Shown here one piece after another: positions 16,188-26,537 of a stretch of 42,618 nt of DNA; position 1 is the first letter of the stretch; every line of letters starts with the position of its first letter. Source of the DNA: Actinomycetota bacterium (GTDB lineage: Bacteria; Actinomycetota; Actinomycetes; S36-B12; UBA5976); the NCBI GenBank assembly GCA_947486505.1, contig CANKTT010000001.1:1-42618 (forward strand), in the 5' to 3' direction. The notes beneath the pieces were generated by a model. The model saw nothing but the letters and a program-made list of their open reading frames with translations, was not told the origin of the DNA and ran no database searches. The translations under genes and the position numbers were made by a program.

Positions 16188-16946
16188 ATGCTGTTAGCAA
16201 TTGATGTCGGAAACACAAACACTGTTCTTGGGTTGTTTGCAGGTGACCAGCTGGTCTCATCGTGGCGAACTAAAACAGACAGTCGGGAAACGGCTGATGA
16301 GTTGGCGCTCAAATTCAAAGCAATCCTTAGCGATACTCCAGAAATTACTGGAATTGCACTTTGCTCCACAGTTCCTGCAGTACTTCGCGAAATGCGAACT
16401 ATGTTGAATAACTATTACCCAGATGTGCCGCAAGTAATTGTTGAACCAGGAATCAAAACCGGTGTTCCTGTTCTTACTGACAACCCGAAAGAAGTTGGCG
16501 CAGATCGAATTGTTAACTCGTTAGCGGCATTTACGCTGTATGGCGGGCCAGCGATCGTAGTTGATTTTGGAACCTCTACGAATTTGGATGTGATTTCATC
16601 CAAGGGAGAATTTTTGGGAGGAGCCTTGGCGCCAGGAATCGAAATCTCAATCGATGCCTTGGCAAACCGAGCTGCACAGTTACGCAAAGTCGAATTGATC
16701 GCACCACGCAACGTAATTGGTAAAAACACCGTCGAAGCCTTGCAATCTGGCGCGGTCTATGGGTTCGCAGGGCAAGTTGATGGTCTGGTCGATCGAATCG
16801 TTGATGAATTGGGAACCCCAGTTAAAGCCGTGATCGCAACTGGTGGCTTATCGGCAATTGTGGTTCCCGAGTCAGAAACCATAACTCACCATGAACCAGA
16901 CTTGACTTTGATTGGCCTGCGTTTGATGTTCGAGCGCAACGCTTAG
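16188..16946 (+). CDS. coaX: Type III pantothenate kinase
   Basis: Phosphorylates pantothenate, the first step of CoA synthesis, in the cytoplasm. It is the ASKHA-fold CoaX type: MLLAIDVGNTNTVLGLF at the N-terminus, GADRIVNSLAAF, and the phosphate-binding VVDFGTSTNLDVI. The family requires a monovalent cation and is not feedback-inhibited by CoA. 252 residues, normal. AGGAA precedes the ATG. It completes the local pantothenate-to-CoA operon. Confidence 0.95.
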   Translation: MLLAIDVGNTNTVLGLFAGDQLVSSWRTKTDSRETADELALKFKAILSDTPEITGIALCSTVPAVLREMRTMLNNYYPDVPQVIVEPGIKTGVPVLTDNPKEVGADRIVNSLAAFTLYGGPAIVVDFGTSTNLDVISSKGEFLGGALAPGIEISIDALANRAAQLRKVELIAPRNVIGKNTVEALQSGAVYGFAGQVDGLVDRIVDELGTPVKAVIATGGLSAIVVPESETITHHEPDLTLIGLRLMFERNA

Positions 16947-16950
16947 TACC

Positions 16951-16956
16951 GATAAT
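16951..16956 (+). promoter_or_regulatory. Candidate -10 box of lysS (leaderless)
   Basis: GATAAT lies immediately after the coaX stop and eight bases before the lysS ATG. There is no Shine-Dalgarno sequence, which suggests an independent leaderless transcript for lysS. Confidence 0.4.
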
Positions 16957-16964
16957 CTTGGTCA

Positions 16965-18473
16965 ATGACCACCGACCAGAATCCAGCGGCTGAAGAAGTC
17001 GACGACCTGCCTGAGCAAATGCAGGTTCGCCACGAAAAGCGTGCAGCAATTTTGGCCAGTGGGCAAGACGCCTATCCAGTTCGAGTTCCAGTTACCACAA
17101 CGATTCCAGCGGTGCGCGAGAAGTACGGGCACTTAGTTGCCGAGCAGGAAAGTGCCGAGACAGTTGGCATTGCTGGCCGAGTCATGTTCCTGCGCAACAC
17201 TGGCAAACTTTGCTTCGCCCAACTACAGGCCGGAACTGGTGAAACTATTCAAGCCATGCTTTCCTTGGATCGAGTTGGTGAAGTACAACTTGATACCTGG
17301 AAAGGCTTAGTCGACATAGGTGACGTGGTTGCGGTCGTTGGCGAAGTTATCAGCAGTAAGCGTGGCGAACTTTCGGTTATGGCAGACACCTGGCAAATGG
17401 CCGCCAAAGCGTTACGACCACTTCCTAATCCACACAAACCATTAAGCGAAGAAACTCGAGTTCGTCAGCGCTACGCAGACTTAATCATGCGAGACACCGC
17501 TCGGACTGTTGCTCGATTGCGACCTGCAACAATGACGAGCTTGCGCGCAAGTTTTGCAAAGCGCGATTACATCGAAGTTGAAACCCCAATGTTGCAAACC
17601 ATGCATGGCGGCGCTGCAGCTCGTCCGTTTGTTACTGCTTCAAATGCCTTTGACATGCAATTGTTTCTGCGCATTGCACCCGAATTATTCCTAAAGCGCT
17701 GCGTAGTTGGTGGTATTGAAAGAGTATTCGAAATCAATCGCAACTTCCGTAACGAAGGTGCCGATTCAACTCATTCCCCAGAGTTTGCAATGCTGGAGTA
17801 TTACCAGGCTTACGCTGACTACAACGATATGGCGACGCTCACCCGAGAATTGATTCAAGAAGCTGCAATGACAGTTCATGGCACCTTGAATTACGAGTTA
17901 GTTGATGGTGGCACTCGCGATTTATCTGGCGAATGGGATCAGATTTCGGTTTACCCTTCGGTAAGTAAAGCGATCGGCAAAGAGATAACTCCTGATACTC
18001 CGATCGAGGAACTTCGCAAACTTTGTGCCGATGCTGGCATAACACATGACCCAAAAGCGATCCACGGAAAGTTAGTTGAAGAATTGCTCGAGCATTACGT
18101 TGTTGAGCAGTTAAAGAAGCCAACCTTTGTAATGGATTACCCAGTAGATACGTCACCGCTGGTTCGCGAACATCGAAACCAAAAAGGTACTGCTGAAAAA
18201 TGGGATCTCTACATAGATGGTTATGAAGCGGGAACAGGTTATTCCGAACTCGTCGATCCAGTGATCCAACGCGAACGTTTAATGGAGCAGTCATCGCTTA
18301 AAGCCGGTGGCGATGCCGAAGCAATGCAACTCGATGAAGATTTCTTACGAGCACTTGAATACGGCATGCCACCATCAGGTGGAGTTGGCATGGGTATTGA
18401 TCGCTTGCTAATGACATTGACTGGTTTGAACATTCGCGAAACTATTTTGTTCCCATTAGTAAAGCCTGAATAA
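16965..18473 (+). CDS. lysS: Lysyl-tRNA synthetase, class II
   Basis: Charges tRNA-Lys with lysine. An OB-fold anticodon-binding domain (about residues 60-160, [20 protein letters not shown]) is followed by the class II catalytic core. Motif 2 is visible as [20 protein letters not shown] and motif 3 as [16 protein letters not shown] near the C-terminus. 502 residues, normal for the bacterial enzyme. In actinobacteria lysS commonly lies just after the pan/coaX genes and before clpC, as here. Confidence 0.97.
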   Translation: MTTDQNPAAEEVDDLPEQMQVRHEKRAAILASGQDAYPVRVPVTTTIPAVREKYGHLVAEQESAETVGIAGRVMFLRNTGKLCFAQLQAGTGETIQAMLSLDRVGEVQLDTWKGLVDIGDVVAVVGEVISSKRGELSVMADTWQMAAKALRPLPNPHKPLSEETRVRQRYADLIMRDTARTVARLRPATMTSLRASFAKRDYIEVETPMLQTMHGGAAARPFVTASNAFDMQLFLRIAPELFLKRCVVGGIERVFEINRNFRNEGADSTHSPEFAMLEYYQAYADYNDMATLTRELIQEAAMTVHGTLNYELVDGGTRDLSGEWDQISVYPSVSKAIGKEITPDTPIEELRKLCADAGITHDPKAIHGKLVEELLEHYVVEQLKKPTFVMDYPVDTSPLVREHRNQKGTAEKWDLYIDGYEAGTGYSELVDPVIQRERLMEQSSLKAGGDAEAMQLDEDFLRALEYGMPPSGGVGMGIDRLLMTLTGLNIRETILFPLVKPE

Positions 18474-18475
18474 AC

Positions 18476-18976
18476 ATGACCGTTAATGTTCGTCCTGCTG
18501 TTACCTCTGACGTATTAGCGATCCGTGATTTAGTTGAAAACTATGCCGGTGATGGACCACGCTTACTTCGCAAAAACACTGTGACCCTTTATGAGGATGT
18601 CCAAGAATTTTATGTAGCTGAAATTGATGGAAAAATAGTTGGCTGTGGTGCGTTACATGTGATGTGGCATGACTTAGGGGAAATTCGAACGGTTGCCGTT
18701 GATCCGACATCTAAAGGTCAAGGCGTCGGCTCCCAGATTTTGAGCGAGCTAACACAGCGGGCAGCAAATCTTGGGCTGACCAAACTTTTTTGCCTAACTT
18801 TCGAAACAAAGTTTTTCTCTGGCCATGGCTTCAGCCCAATTGAAGAATCACCAGTCGATGCATCTACTTATGCAGAACTCCTGCTATCGGGCGATCAAGG
18901 TGTGGCTGAGTTCTTGGACTTAGAACACGTTAAGCCAAATACTTTAGGCAACACCAGAATGCTGAAAATTCTGTAG
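18476..18976 (+). CDS. argA: Standalone GNAT N-acetylglutamate synthase (ArgA type)
   Basis: GNAT acetyltransferase of 166 residues resembling the short mycobacterial ArgA (Rv2747), which acetylates glutamate for arginine synthesis without the kinase-like domain of classical ArgA. Family marks are RPAVTSDVLAIRDLVENYA at the start, VGCGALHVMWHDLGEIRTVAVDP, and the acetyl-CoA pyrophosphate loop GQGVGSQIL. It begins two bases after the lysS stop. Other amino-acid acetyltransferase activities cannot be excluded. Confidence 0.8.
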   Translation: MTVNVRPAVTSDVLAIRDLVENYAGDGPRLLRKNTVTLYEDVQEFYVAEIDGKIVGCGALHVMWHDLGEIRTVAVDPTSKGQGVGSQILSELTQRAANLGLTKLFCLTFETKFFSGHGFSPIEESPVDASTYAELLLSGDQGVAEFLDLEHVKPNTLGNTRMLKIL

Positions 18977-19032
18977 TTTTTCGGCTGTTCGCTACTGGCA
19001 GATACCCAGTGCTTTAAAAAGTCCTTTAAACA

Positions 19033-19050
19033 AGGCAGTAATTACTGCCT
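19033..19050. promoter_or_regulatory. 18-bp perfect palindrome in the argA-clpC gap
   Basis: AGGCAGTAATTACTGCCT is self-complementary along its full length. As RNA it would form a six-pair stem with a TAATTA loop followed by a weak T-run, so it may terminate argA; as DNA it has the form of a dimer-bound operator 90 bp before clpC. A TTCGCT half-site like part of the actinobacterial ClgR box is at about 18990, but its partner half is not convincing. Confidence 0.45.
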
Positions 19051-19139
19051 AATCTTTGCAACTTTATTTATCCGCAGATGCGCTGTCATGCATTGGCTCT
19101 AGCATTGAGGCAAGGCCGAAAAGTTTAGAGGAGTTGCAC

Positions 19140-21650
19140 ATGTTCGAGAGATTCACTGACCGCGCGCGTCGCGTTGTGGTGCTTGCCCAAGAAGAGGCAC
19201 GCATGCTTAATCACAATTACATCGGTACTGAACACATCCTCCTTGGACTCATTCACGAAGGCGAAGGCGTCGCTGCTAAGGCTCTGGAAAGCATGGACAT
19301 CTCACTTGAGGCAGTTCGCGCTCAAGTTGAAGAAATTATTGGTCAAGGCCAGCAGGCGCCATCCGGTCACATTCCATTTACACCCCGCGCTAAAAAGGTT
19401 CTGGAACTTTCACTTCGCGAAGCATTGCAACTTGGCCACAATTACATTGGCACCGAGCACATTCTGCTTGGCCTAATCCGTGAAGGAGAAGGCGTTGCAG
19501 CACAAGTTCTTGTCAAGCTTGGCGCAGATCTAAATCGCGTACGTCAACAAGTTATTCAACTTCTTTCCGGTTACCAAGGTAAAGAACCACAGCAACAAGG
19601 CTCTGGCCCAGCCGAAGGAACTCCTTCAACTTCGTTGGTATTAGATCAGTTTGGACGCAACTTAACCCAAGCTGCTCGTGACGGACAACTTGATCCCGTT
19701 ATCGGTCGCGTAAAAGAAATTGAACGCGTAATGACGGTGCTTTCGCGTCGCACCAAGAACAACCCAGTTCTGATTGGTGAACCAGGCGTTGGGAAGACTG
19801 CAGTTGTTGAAGGCTTGGCCCAGAACGTATTAAAGGGCGAAGTTCCAGAAACTCTGAAAGACAAGCAGATCTACTCACTTGATCTTGGCGCACTCGTTGC
19901 TGGATCTCGTTACCGCGGTGATTTCGAAGAGCGCCTAAAGAAGGTCTTGAAAGAAATCAAAACTCGTGGCGACATCATCATCTTCATTGACGAAATGCAC
20001 ACACTTGTCGGTGCTGGAGCCGCTGAAGGTGCGATCGATGCAGCTAGCATCTTGAAGCCAATGTTGGCTCGTGGTGAACTTCAAACCATTGGTGCAACAA
20101 CCCTTGATGAATACCGTAAATACATCGAGAAAGATGCCGCTCTTGAGCGACGTTTCCAGCCGATTCAGGTTAACGAACCAACTATTGCGCAGACTATTGA
20201 AATTCTTAAGGGTCTCCGCGATCGGTACGAAAATCATCACCGCGTAACAATCACTGATGCTGCACTTGTTGGTGCGGCAACTATGGCAGACCGTTACATC
20301 AGTGATCGATTCTTGCCAGATAAGGCAATCGACTTAATCGATGAGGCAGGCGCACGCTTGCGTATCCGTCGCATGACTGCACCACCAGACTTGCGTGAAA
20401 TCGACGACAAGATCGCCGCAACTCGCCTTGAAAAAGAATCAGCAATTGATGGTCAGGATTTCGAACGCGCAGCTTCGCTACGCGACGATGAGAAGAACTT
20501 GATAGCTGCCCGTGCCACTCGTGAAAAAGAGTGGAAGGACGGCGACATGGATGTGGTCGCAACTGTTGACGAAGAATTGATCGCAGAAGTTCTCGCAGCT
20601 TCAACTGGAATTCCAGTGTTCAAGTTAACTGAAGAAGAGTCACAACGACTACTTCACATGGAAGGCGAACTTCACAAGCGAGTCATAGGACAAGAGCAAG
20701 CAATCAAGGCTCTGTCTCAGGCAATTCGCCGAACTCGCGCGGGTCTTAAGGATCCAAAGCGTCCAGGTGGATCCTTCATCTTTGCTGGCCCATCAGGTGT
20801 TGGTAAGACTGAACTTTCTAAGACGCTTGCTGAGTTCTTATTCGGTGATGAAGATTCTTTGATTCAGTTGGATATGTCGGAGTACTCCGAGAAGCACACA
20901 GTCTCGCGTCTATTCGGTTCACCTCCAGGATTCGTAGGTTACGAAGAGGGCGGCCAGCTAACCGAGAAGGTTCGCCGCAAGCCATTTAGCGTGGTTCTTT
21001 TCGACGAAGTAGAAAAGGCGCACCCTGATATCTTCAACTCGCTGTTGCAGATTCTGGAAGATGGCCGTCTAACTGATGCCCAAGGCCGCGTGGTTGACTT
21101 CAAGAACACCGTAATCATCATGACTACGAACCTTGGAACCAGAGACATTGCCAAGGGAGTAAGTCTTGGTTTTGCTGACGGCAATGACATTTCTACGTCA
21201 TACGAACGCATGAAGGCTAAGGTCAACGACGAACTGAAGACTCACTTCCGCCCAGAGTTCTTAAACCGCATCGACGACATCATCGTCTTCCACCAGTTGA
21301 GTGAAGCCGAAATCGTCGAGATCGTTGACCTAATGATCGCTAAGTTGGATTCCCGCTTGAAGGATAAGGACATGGCGATCGAACTTACTTCGGCTGCTAA
21401 GGCCCTGCTTGCCAAGCGTGGTTACGATCCAGTATTAGGAGCTCGTCCTTTGCGTCGAACCATTCAGCGAGAGATTGAAGATCCGATGAGCGAAAAGATG
21501 CTCTTTGGAGATCTCAAGCCGGGTGAGATTGTGATTGTTGACGTTGAGGGCGAAGGTGACGAGGCGAAGTTCACTATCCGTGGTGAGTTCAAGGGCGAAC
21601 TTTCTGACATTGAAATTGCGCCAGTTGATGCTGCTGGAGTTTCTGAGTAA
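19140..21650 (+). CDS. clpC: ATP-dependent Clp protease ATPase subunit ClpC
   Basis: Hsp100 unfoldase that feeds substrates to ClpP; essential in several actinobacteria. Two Clp-N repeats (about residues 2-145) precede NBD1 with Walker A GEPGVGKT at 213-220, a UVR motif near residue 435 ([16 protein letters not shown]), and NBD2 with Walker A GPSGVGKT at 550-557. 836 residues. ATG 19140 ([20 protein letters not shown]) has GAGGAG six bases upstream and is the family start; an upstream in-frame start at 19056 is rejected. A long leader of about 160 bp precedes it. Confidence 0.97.
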   Translation: MFERFTDRARRVVVLAQEEARMLNHNYIGTEHILLGLIHEGEGVAAKALESMDISLEAVRAQVEEIIGQGQQAPSGHIPFTPRAKKVLELSLREALQLGHNYIGTEHILLGLIREGEGVAAQVLVKLGADLNRVRQQVIQLLSGYQGKEPQQQGSGPAEGTPSTSLVLDQFGRNLTQAARDGQLDPVIGRVKEIERVMTVLSRRTKNNPVLIGEPGVGKTAVVEGLAQNVLKGEVPETLKDKQIYSLDLGALVAGSRYRGDFEERLKKVLKEIKTRGDIIIFIDEMHTLVGAGAAEGAIDAASILKPMLARGELQTIGATTLDEYRKYIEKDAALERRFQPIQVNEPTIAQTIEILKGLRDRYENHHRVTITDAALVGAATMADRYISDRFLPDKAIDLIDEAGARLRIRRMTAPPDLREIDDKIAATRLEKESAIDGQDFERAASLRDDEKNLIAARATREKEWKDGDMDVVATVDEELIAEVLAASTGIPVFKLTEEESQRLLHMEGELHKRVIGQEQAIKALSQAIRRTRAGLKDPKRPGGSFIFAGPSGVGKTELSKTLAEFLFGDEDSLIQLDMSEYSEKHTVSRLFGSPPGFVGYEEGGQLTEKVRRKPFSVVLFDEVEKAHPDIFNSLLQILEDGRLTDAQGRVVDFKNTVIIMTTNLGTRDIAKGVSLGFADGNDISTSYERMKAKVNDELKTHFRPEFLNRIDDIIVFHQLSEAEIVEIVDLMIAKLDSRLKDKDMAIELTSAAKALLAKRGYDPVLGARPLRRTIQREIEDPMSEKMLFGDLKPGEIVIVDVEGEGDEAKFTIRGEFKGELSDIEIAPVDAAGVSE

Positions 21651-21660
21651 TTAACTGCTA

Positions 21661-22854
21661 ATGGTTACCAACAATTTCGACTTCGGAGTAATCGGAGCTG
21701 GAATTGTTGGCTTAGCTATGGCAAACCGAATTCGCCAGATCCACCCCAATGCCACAATTGTGGTTTTTGATAAAGAGAATTCAGTTGGTGACCACGCTAG
21801 TGGACGAAACAGTGGAGTTCTTCACGCCGGCTTTTATTACTCACCTGAATCCTTAAAGGCTGCCTTAACCCGAGATGGAAACAAGCTGCTGCGGGATTTC
21901 TGCATTGAAGAAAACATTCGAGTTAAAGAAACTGGAAAAGTTGTAGTTGCGCAGAATGCTTCAGAAGTTTCTGCGTTACAAGAATTGCATCGCCGCGGAA
22001 GTGCCAATGGGGTAGTCACAGAACTTGTGACATCAGAGCAAGTCACTGAATTAGAACCATTGGCCAAGACATCGGAGCTAGCTCTTTGGTCACCGAATAC
22101 TGCTGTCGCGAATCCGCTCGAAGTAACTAAAGGTTTGGCCAACAAGGTTGTTCGCGAAGGCACAAATCTAAAACTTGGCCATGAAGTGTTGCGCACTACC
22201 CATAATCGAATCATTACAAATCTTGGCAATTATTCAGTCGGCCACATTGTTAACTGTGCCGGGCTTTACGCTGACAAGATTGCAAAGCCATTTGGATTTT
22301 GCGATGATTACGCGATGCTGCCATTCAAAGGTTTGTACTGGTACGGCAACTGGCCACCAGGTAAACTCCAGCGCCATGTTTACCCAGTTCCCGATGTTCG
22401 CAACCCATTCCTAGGTGTTCACTTAACCGTGACCATTGATGGTCGAGCAAAAATTGGACCAACTGCAATTCCGATTTTTTCACGGGAGAGTTACGCAGGT
22501 TTTGGTGGACTGAGCCCAAGGGAAATTCTCAATATTGTGGGCATCTATCCAAAGTTCTTAGCCAGCAAACACCATGATGTTTTGGGCCTCTTCAAAAGTG
22601 AAATGCCTAAGTATTCACAGCGGAATTTAGTCAGGCAGGCTCAAGCACTTGTACCAAGCGTCGATCCAAAGGATTTTAAAGAGCGCGGAAAGCCAGGAAT
22701 TCGGGCACAACTACTCGACATCAAAAATAAGAAACTTGAAATGGATTTTGTAGTTCGTGGCGATGATAACTCAACGCATTTGTTAAATTCAGTTTCGCCA
22801 GCCTGGACTAGTGCCCTAGCTATGGCGAATCATATTTGTAAAAAGTTCGATTAA
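21661..22854 (+). CDS. FAD-dependent oxidoreductase, L-2-hydroxyglutarate oxidase-like
   Basis: DAO-family flavoprotein resembling LhgO, which oxidises L-2-hydroxyglutarate and passes electrons to the membrane quinone pool. FAD-binding GVIGAGIVGLAMANRIRQ starts at about residue 9, followed by HASGRNSGVLHAGFYY, the LhgO signature, and the C-terminal NSVSPAWTSALAMANHI. 397 residues, normal. It begins 11 bp after clpC, so it may be read through from it. Substrate assignment is by similarity only. Confidence 0.8.
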   Translation: MVTNNFDFGVIGAGIVGLAMANRIRQIHPNATIVVFDKENSVGDHASGRNSGVLHAGFYYSPESLKAALTRDGNKLLRDFCIEENIRVKETGKVVVAQNASEVSALQELHRRGSANGVVTELVTSEQVTELEPLAKTSELALWSPNTAVANPLEVTKGLANKVVREGTNLKLGHEVLRTTHNRIITNLGNYSVGHIVNCAGLYADKIAKPFGFCDDYAMLPFKGLYWYGNWPPGKLQRHVYPVPDVRNPFLGVHLTVTIDGRAKIGPTAIPIFSRESYAGFGGLSPREILNIVGIYPKFLASKHHDVLGLFKSEMPKYSQRNLVRQAQALVPSVDPKDFKERGKPGIRAQLLDIKNKKLEMDFVVRGDDNSTHLLNSVSPAWTSALAMANHICKKFD

Positions 22855-22884
22855 GATTTAAGAAAACTAAGGACAGGGAAAATA

Positions 22885-23163
22885 GTGGAATCAACAGTTG
22901 ACTTGATTTGGTTAGTTTCTGGCTACATCGCGCTAGGTATAAAGGCTTGGGCACTATCAGACGTTGTTAAGGCACCAGCCGAAGCATTCCCGTTTCTAAA
23001 CCGCCAAACCAAGAACATTTGGTTAGCGATAACTATCGGCAGCATTCTTGGCCATATTCTTTTTGGAGCTTGGGGATTCACTGGAATCATCGGATTGATT
23101 GCCTGCGGTGTTTACTTAGCCGACATCCGCGTAAAGATTAACGACATGACGGGCCGTCGGTGA
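22885..23163 (+). CDS. DUF2516 small membrane protein
   Basis: 92-residue integral membrane protein of the actinobacterial DUF2516 family: a first helix IWLVSGYIALGIKAWALSDV, then the KNIWLAITIGSILGH segment and a last helix ending GVYLADIRVKI. The function of the family is unknown. The start is GTG at 22885, preceded by AGGACAGGG. Its stop overlaps the next gene's GTG start by 4 bp, so the two are translationally coupled. Confidence 0.85.
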   Translation: MESTVDLIWLVSGYIALGIKAWALSDVVKAPAEAFPFLNRQTKNIWLAITIGSILGHILFGAWGFTGIIGLIACGVYLADIRVKINDMTGRR

Positions 23164-23954
23164 CCCCTTCGGTTCTTGGTGACATTACTCGGGGTACTAC
23201 AAATCCAAATCGACTTCGTCGGATTGATCGATGGATGCTTCATGCGGTTTGTCCAATCATTCGAAATTGCGAAGATCCAGTCGTTGTTGATTTAGGTTAC
23301 GGCGCGACCCCAGTAACGACCCAAGAAATGTTCCATAGATTTCAAAAATATGTTCGGCCTGATGTTGAAGTAGTTGGCATTGAAATAGATCCAATTCGAG
23401 TTAAGCAAGCCGCAGATATGAGCGAACCTGGACTTGATTTCGCATACGGGGGATTTGAAGTCCCGCTTCCAAGTTCTCGCAAACCGATTGCAATTCGAGC
23501 GTTTAATGTACTTCGTCAGTATGACGAGAGTGAAGTTGAGAAGTCTTGGAAGTTAATGACGAGTCGGCTTGCTCCCGAAGGGTTCTTAGTTGAAGGCACT
23601 TGTGATGAAATTGGTCGCCGCAGTTCCTGGGTCGCAATTAGAAGTCAGGAAAGTGTGCCGGAAACCTTTACGATTTCACTTCATGTTGGAAGCTTGGAAA
23701 AACCTTCTGACATCGCACCCCGATTACCTAAAGCATTAATTCACCGGAATGTTCCAGGGGAGCGAATCTACGACTTCCTGCAAGAATTTGATCGTGCTTG
23801 GTTAGGTAATTCCGCAATGATTCCATTCGGAGCTAGACAGCGTTGGGTTGCAACCGTTGAGGCGTTACGTTCAAGTTACCCAATTCTTGATAACAAAGTT
23901 CGCTGGCGACTAGGTGAAGTAACAATTCCTTGGGAAGTTGTTGCACCTAAGTAA
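23160..23954 (+). CDS. Class I SAM-dependent methyltransferase
   Basis: Soluble protein of 264 residues with a recognisable SAM-binding core: motif I VVVDLGYGATPVTTQEMF (about 41-58) and the acidic strand VEVVGIEIDPIRVKQA. Orthologues sit beside DUF2516 in other actinobacteria, but the methyl acceptor is unknown. The overlapped GTG start ties it to the DUF2516 gene. It converges on gpmA with 6 bp between. Confidence 0.75.
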   Translation: MTPSVLGDITRGTTNPNRLRRIDRWMLHAVCPIIRNCEDPVVVDLGYGATPVTTQEMFHRFQKYVRPDVEVVGIEIDPIRVKQAADMSEPGLDFAYGGFEVPLPSSRKPIAIRAFNVLRQYDESEVEKSWKLMTSRLAPEGFLVEGTCDEIGRRSSWVAIRSQESVPETFTISLHVGSLEKPSDIAPRLPKALIHRNVPGERIYDFLQEFDRAWLGNSAMIPFGARQRWVATVEALRSSYPILDNKVRWRLGEVTIPWEVVAPK

Positions 23955-23960
23955 CAGGAT

Positions 23961-24710
23961 TTACTTCTTACCTTGATTCGCTACCGCAGCGGCCGCAGTT
24001 GCTGCAGCTTCTGGATCTAGATACGTTCCACCTGGAACAATTGGTTTGAAATTGCTATCCAATTCATACACCAATGGAATACCGGTTGGAATATTCAATC
24101 CCGCAATGTTTTGATCGCTGATGCCATCTAAATGCTTAACCAATGCTCGCAGTGAATTTCCATGCGCAGCAACCATTACGGTTTTTCCAGCCTTTAAGTC
24201 TGGAACGATGTTGGATTCCCAATAAGGCAACATGCGAATAACTACATCAGCTAGACATTCAGTTCCAGGCAAATCTTTGCCCAAGTCCGCGTAGCGCGGA
24301 TCATGGGTTTGTGCGTACTCATTGTCAGGATCAATGACTGGAGGTGGAGTATCGAATGATCGTCGCCACAACATGAATTGCTCTTCACCATACTCAGCCA
24401 AGGTTTGAGCTTTGTCTTTACCTTGCAATGCACCGTAATGCCGCTCGTTTAAACGCCAAGTTCGATGTACCGGAATCCAATGCCGATCGGCAACATCAAG
24501 TGCAATGTTCGCAGTTTTTATCGCCCTTCGTAATAGCGAAGTATGCAGAACATCAGGCAAAAGCCCTGCTCCCGCAATTAACTCTCCAGCTCTGGTTGCC
24601 TCGCCAAGACCCTTTTGATTTAGATCAACATCGACCCATCCGGTGAAAAGATTTTTTTCATTCCATTCGCTTTCACCATGGCGAACCAAAATCAAGGAGT
24701 TGCTACTCAT
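23961..24710 (-). CDS. gpmA: 2,3-bisphosphoglycerate-dependent phosphoglycerate mutase
   Basis: Glycolytic enzyme interconverting 3- and 2-phosphoglycerate. The phosphohistidine motif [18 protein letters not shown] is at the N-terminus, followed by [21 protein letters not shown] and the second histidine in [15 protein letters not shown]. 249 residues, with an alanine-rich tail at the C-terminus. It is the last gene of the mshA-ybjN-gpmA minus-strand cluster, an order conserved in actinobacteria. Confidence 0.96.
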   Translation of the reverse strand: MSSNSLILVRHGESEWNEKNLFTGWVDVDLNQKGLGEATRAGELIAGAGLLPDVLHTSLLRRAIKTANIALDVADRHWIPVHRTWRLNERHYGALQGKDKAQTLAEYGEEQFMLWRRSFDTPPPVIDPDNEYAQTHDPRYADLGKDLPGTECLADVVIRMLPYWESNIVPDLKAGKTVMVAAHGNSLRALVKHLDGISDQNIAGLNIPTGIPLVYELDSNFKPIVPGGTYLDPEAAATAAAAVANQGKK

Positions 24711-24727
24711 GATTCAATTCTGCCCGA

Positions 24728-25207
24728 TCAGTCAAACAAGTGAGCAAAGGCCTGCAGATTGGCCATGTCCATGCCTTTGCTAGTGCGCCAAGCCCATTCT
24801 TTTTCAATTGCTGAGCGGAAACCTAACTCAAGCAAAATATTGAAAGAGTTATCGCTAGTTTGAAGCATTACGCCAAGGAGTTGATCAATTTGCGCAAGGT
24901 CAACGGTAGCAATCGGAAGCGTACCGGAAAGATAGATATCTCCAAGGTGATCCAGACAGTAGTTTATGACGAGCAACTTTCGATTCTGCTCCAGAATCCA
25001 GCGATAAACCACTTCATGGTTCTCGTCAGGATTTCGCGCCACGAAGCTTTCAATCTTAAAGATCGTGTCACCTATAGTCATCGCAACATTTACAAATTGC
25101 TTATTTGTTCCTGGAAGTGAAACTACGACCGTTTTTTCTCCAGCCAATTCGAACTGAAGTTCATGTGAGATGAGGTATTCCGTCACCTCGGATATCGAAA
25201 TTGTCAT
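24728..25207 (-). CDS. YbjN-domain protein
   Basis: 159-residue cytoplasmic protein of the YbjN / type III chaperone-like fold. Seen are an N-terminal helix, paired beta segments ([19 protein letters not shown]) and [29 protein letters not shown], typical of the family. It may be a chaperone-like partner, but its role is unknown. It overlaps mshA by 4 bp, and its neighbour in many actinobacteria is the same glycosyltransferase, so it may serve that enzyme. Confidence 0.8.
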   Translation of the reverse strand: MTISISEVTEYLISHELQFELAGEKTVVVSLPGTNKQFVNVAMTIGDTIFKIESFVARNPDENHEVVYRWILEQNRKLLVINYCLDHLGDIYLSGTLPIATVDLAQIDQLLGVMLQTSDNSFNILLELGFRSAIEKEWAWRTSKGMDMANLQAFAHLFD

Positions 25208-26478
25208 ACTTGTAACCGCACAATCGAAGATCTGACTGCTTCGTCATAGACAGACAGTAATTTGTCGGTGGTGTCTTCCCAACCGAAGTGGGATGCATGT
25301 GCAATTGCTCCAGTTGAAAGTCTGGTTCTAAGTTGATCATTACTTACTACGTCAACAATGTGCTTAGCCCAGGTTGCAGCATCATGACCATCTACTAGGA
25401 CTCCACTGATTCCATCGCGTACCGCAGTGGGTAATCCACCGACTCGGGCCGCAATAACTGGTGTGCCACACGCTTGTGCTTCGATCGCAACAAGCCCAAA
25501 TGATTCGCTATATGAAGGGACCACGCATACTGAAGCGGCTTGAAACCATTTAACTAAATTGGTTCGATTTGTGGGTGGGACAAATCTCACGACGTCAGAT
25601 ACTCTGAGTTGGTTTGCAAGAGTGACTAAAGCATCTGGTCTTTCTAGTCCACTTCCCGATGGCCCACCACAAATTGCCACGATCAATCGGCTGCGTAAAT
25701 TTGGGTTATGCTTCAAAATCTCGGCGGCAGCTTCGATCAAAACATCAGGTGCCTTCAATGGTTGAATTCGGCCCACAAACAACAGCACGATGTCTTGTTC
25801 AGATAAACCTAGATCGATACGTGCCAAAGTTTGATTTCCTGGAACAAAAACATCTAGATCCACTCCAGGATGTACGACGCGTACTCGGTTGGGATCTGCG
25901 TGATAAAGCTCAATTAACTCTTTAGCTTCAGCGTGAGTATTTGCGACGAGGCGATCTGCTGCTGCAACAACTTGCTCTTCACCAATTTCGCGAATCGCAG
26001 GCTCCGGCGTATCTCCATGTGCCAAGGTAAGGTTTTTAACTCTTGCCATTGTGTGCATAGTGTGCACAAGCGGAACGCCCCAGCGTTCTTGTGCGATCCA
26101 TCCCACCTGACCAGACAGCCAATAGTGACTGTGAACCAAATCGTAGAAACCCTCATTCTTTGCTGCTTCGGCACGGAGAACTCCAGCAGTTACTGCGCAG
26201 AGCTGTGAGGGCAAATCCTCTTTCCGCAAGCCTTCAAAGGGTCCGGCTGGAATGTGTCGCACCAAGACACCAGGAGCAAGTTCGCTTGCCTCCGGTTCAG
26301 TTAGGGAAGTGGCGCGGGTGAATATTTCAACTTCTATCCCACGCTGTGCAATTCGCTTGGCAGTTTCAGCAACATAAACATTCATGCCACCGGAGTCACC
26401 TGTACCCGGTTGGTGCAGTGGTGAGGTGTGGACAGAAAGAATCGCGATTCGATGAAGATTAGTTGAAGTATTAGCCAT
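25204..26478 (-). CDS. mshA: D-inositol-3-phosphate glycosyltransferase (mycothiol synthesis)
   Basis: GT4, GT-B-fold enzyme that transfers GlcNAc from UDP-GlcNAc to inositol 3-phosphate, the first committed mycothiol step. Marks are [20 protein letters not shown] at the N-terminus, [19 protein letters not shown], and the E-x7-E nucleotide-sugar motif in [20 protein letters not shown]. 424 residues is typical. The other msh genes are not in this window. A related GT4 with another acceptor cannot be excluded, but the N-terminal block is characteristic. Confidence 0.88.
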   Translation of the reverse strand: MANTSTNLHRIAILSVHTSPLHQPGTGDSGGMNVYVAETAKRIAQRGIEVEIFTRATSLTEPEASELAPGVLVRHIPAGPFEGLRKEDLPSQLCAVTAGVLRAEAAKNEGFYDLVHSHYWLSGQVGWIAQERWGVPLVHTMHTMARVKNLTLAHGDTPEPAIREIGEEQVVAAADRLVANTHAEAKELIELYHADPNRVRVVHPGVDLDVFVPGNQTLARIDLGLSEQDIVLLFVGRIQPLKAPDVLIEAAAEILKHNPNLRSRLIVAICGGPSGSGLERPDALVTLANQLRVSDVVRFVPPTNRTNLVKWFQAASVCVVPSYSESFGLVAIEAQACGTPVIAARVGGLPTAVRDGISGVLVDGHDAATWAKHIVDVVSNDQLRTRLSTGAIAHASHFGWEDTTDKLLSVYDEAVRSSIVRLQV

Positions 26479-26537
26479 GAGAACCTTGCACCAACTTATC
26501 TAAAAGGGTGAGTTTTCGATACTCGAAAAGGAATTTT

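Noticed and set aside
19056..19139. Upstream start for clpC
   Set aside because: Family proteins start [11 protein letters not shown], and GAGGAG precedes only the 19140 ATG.
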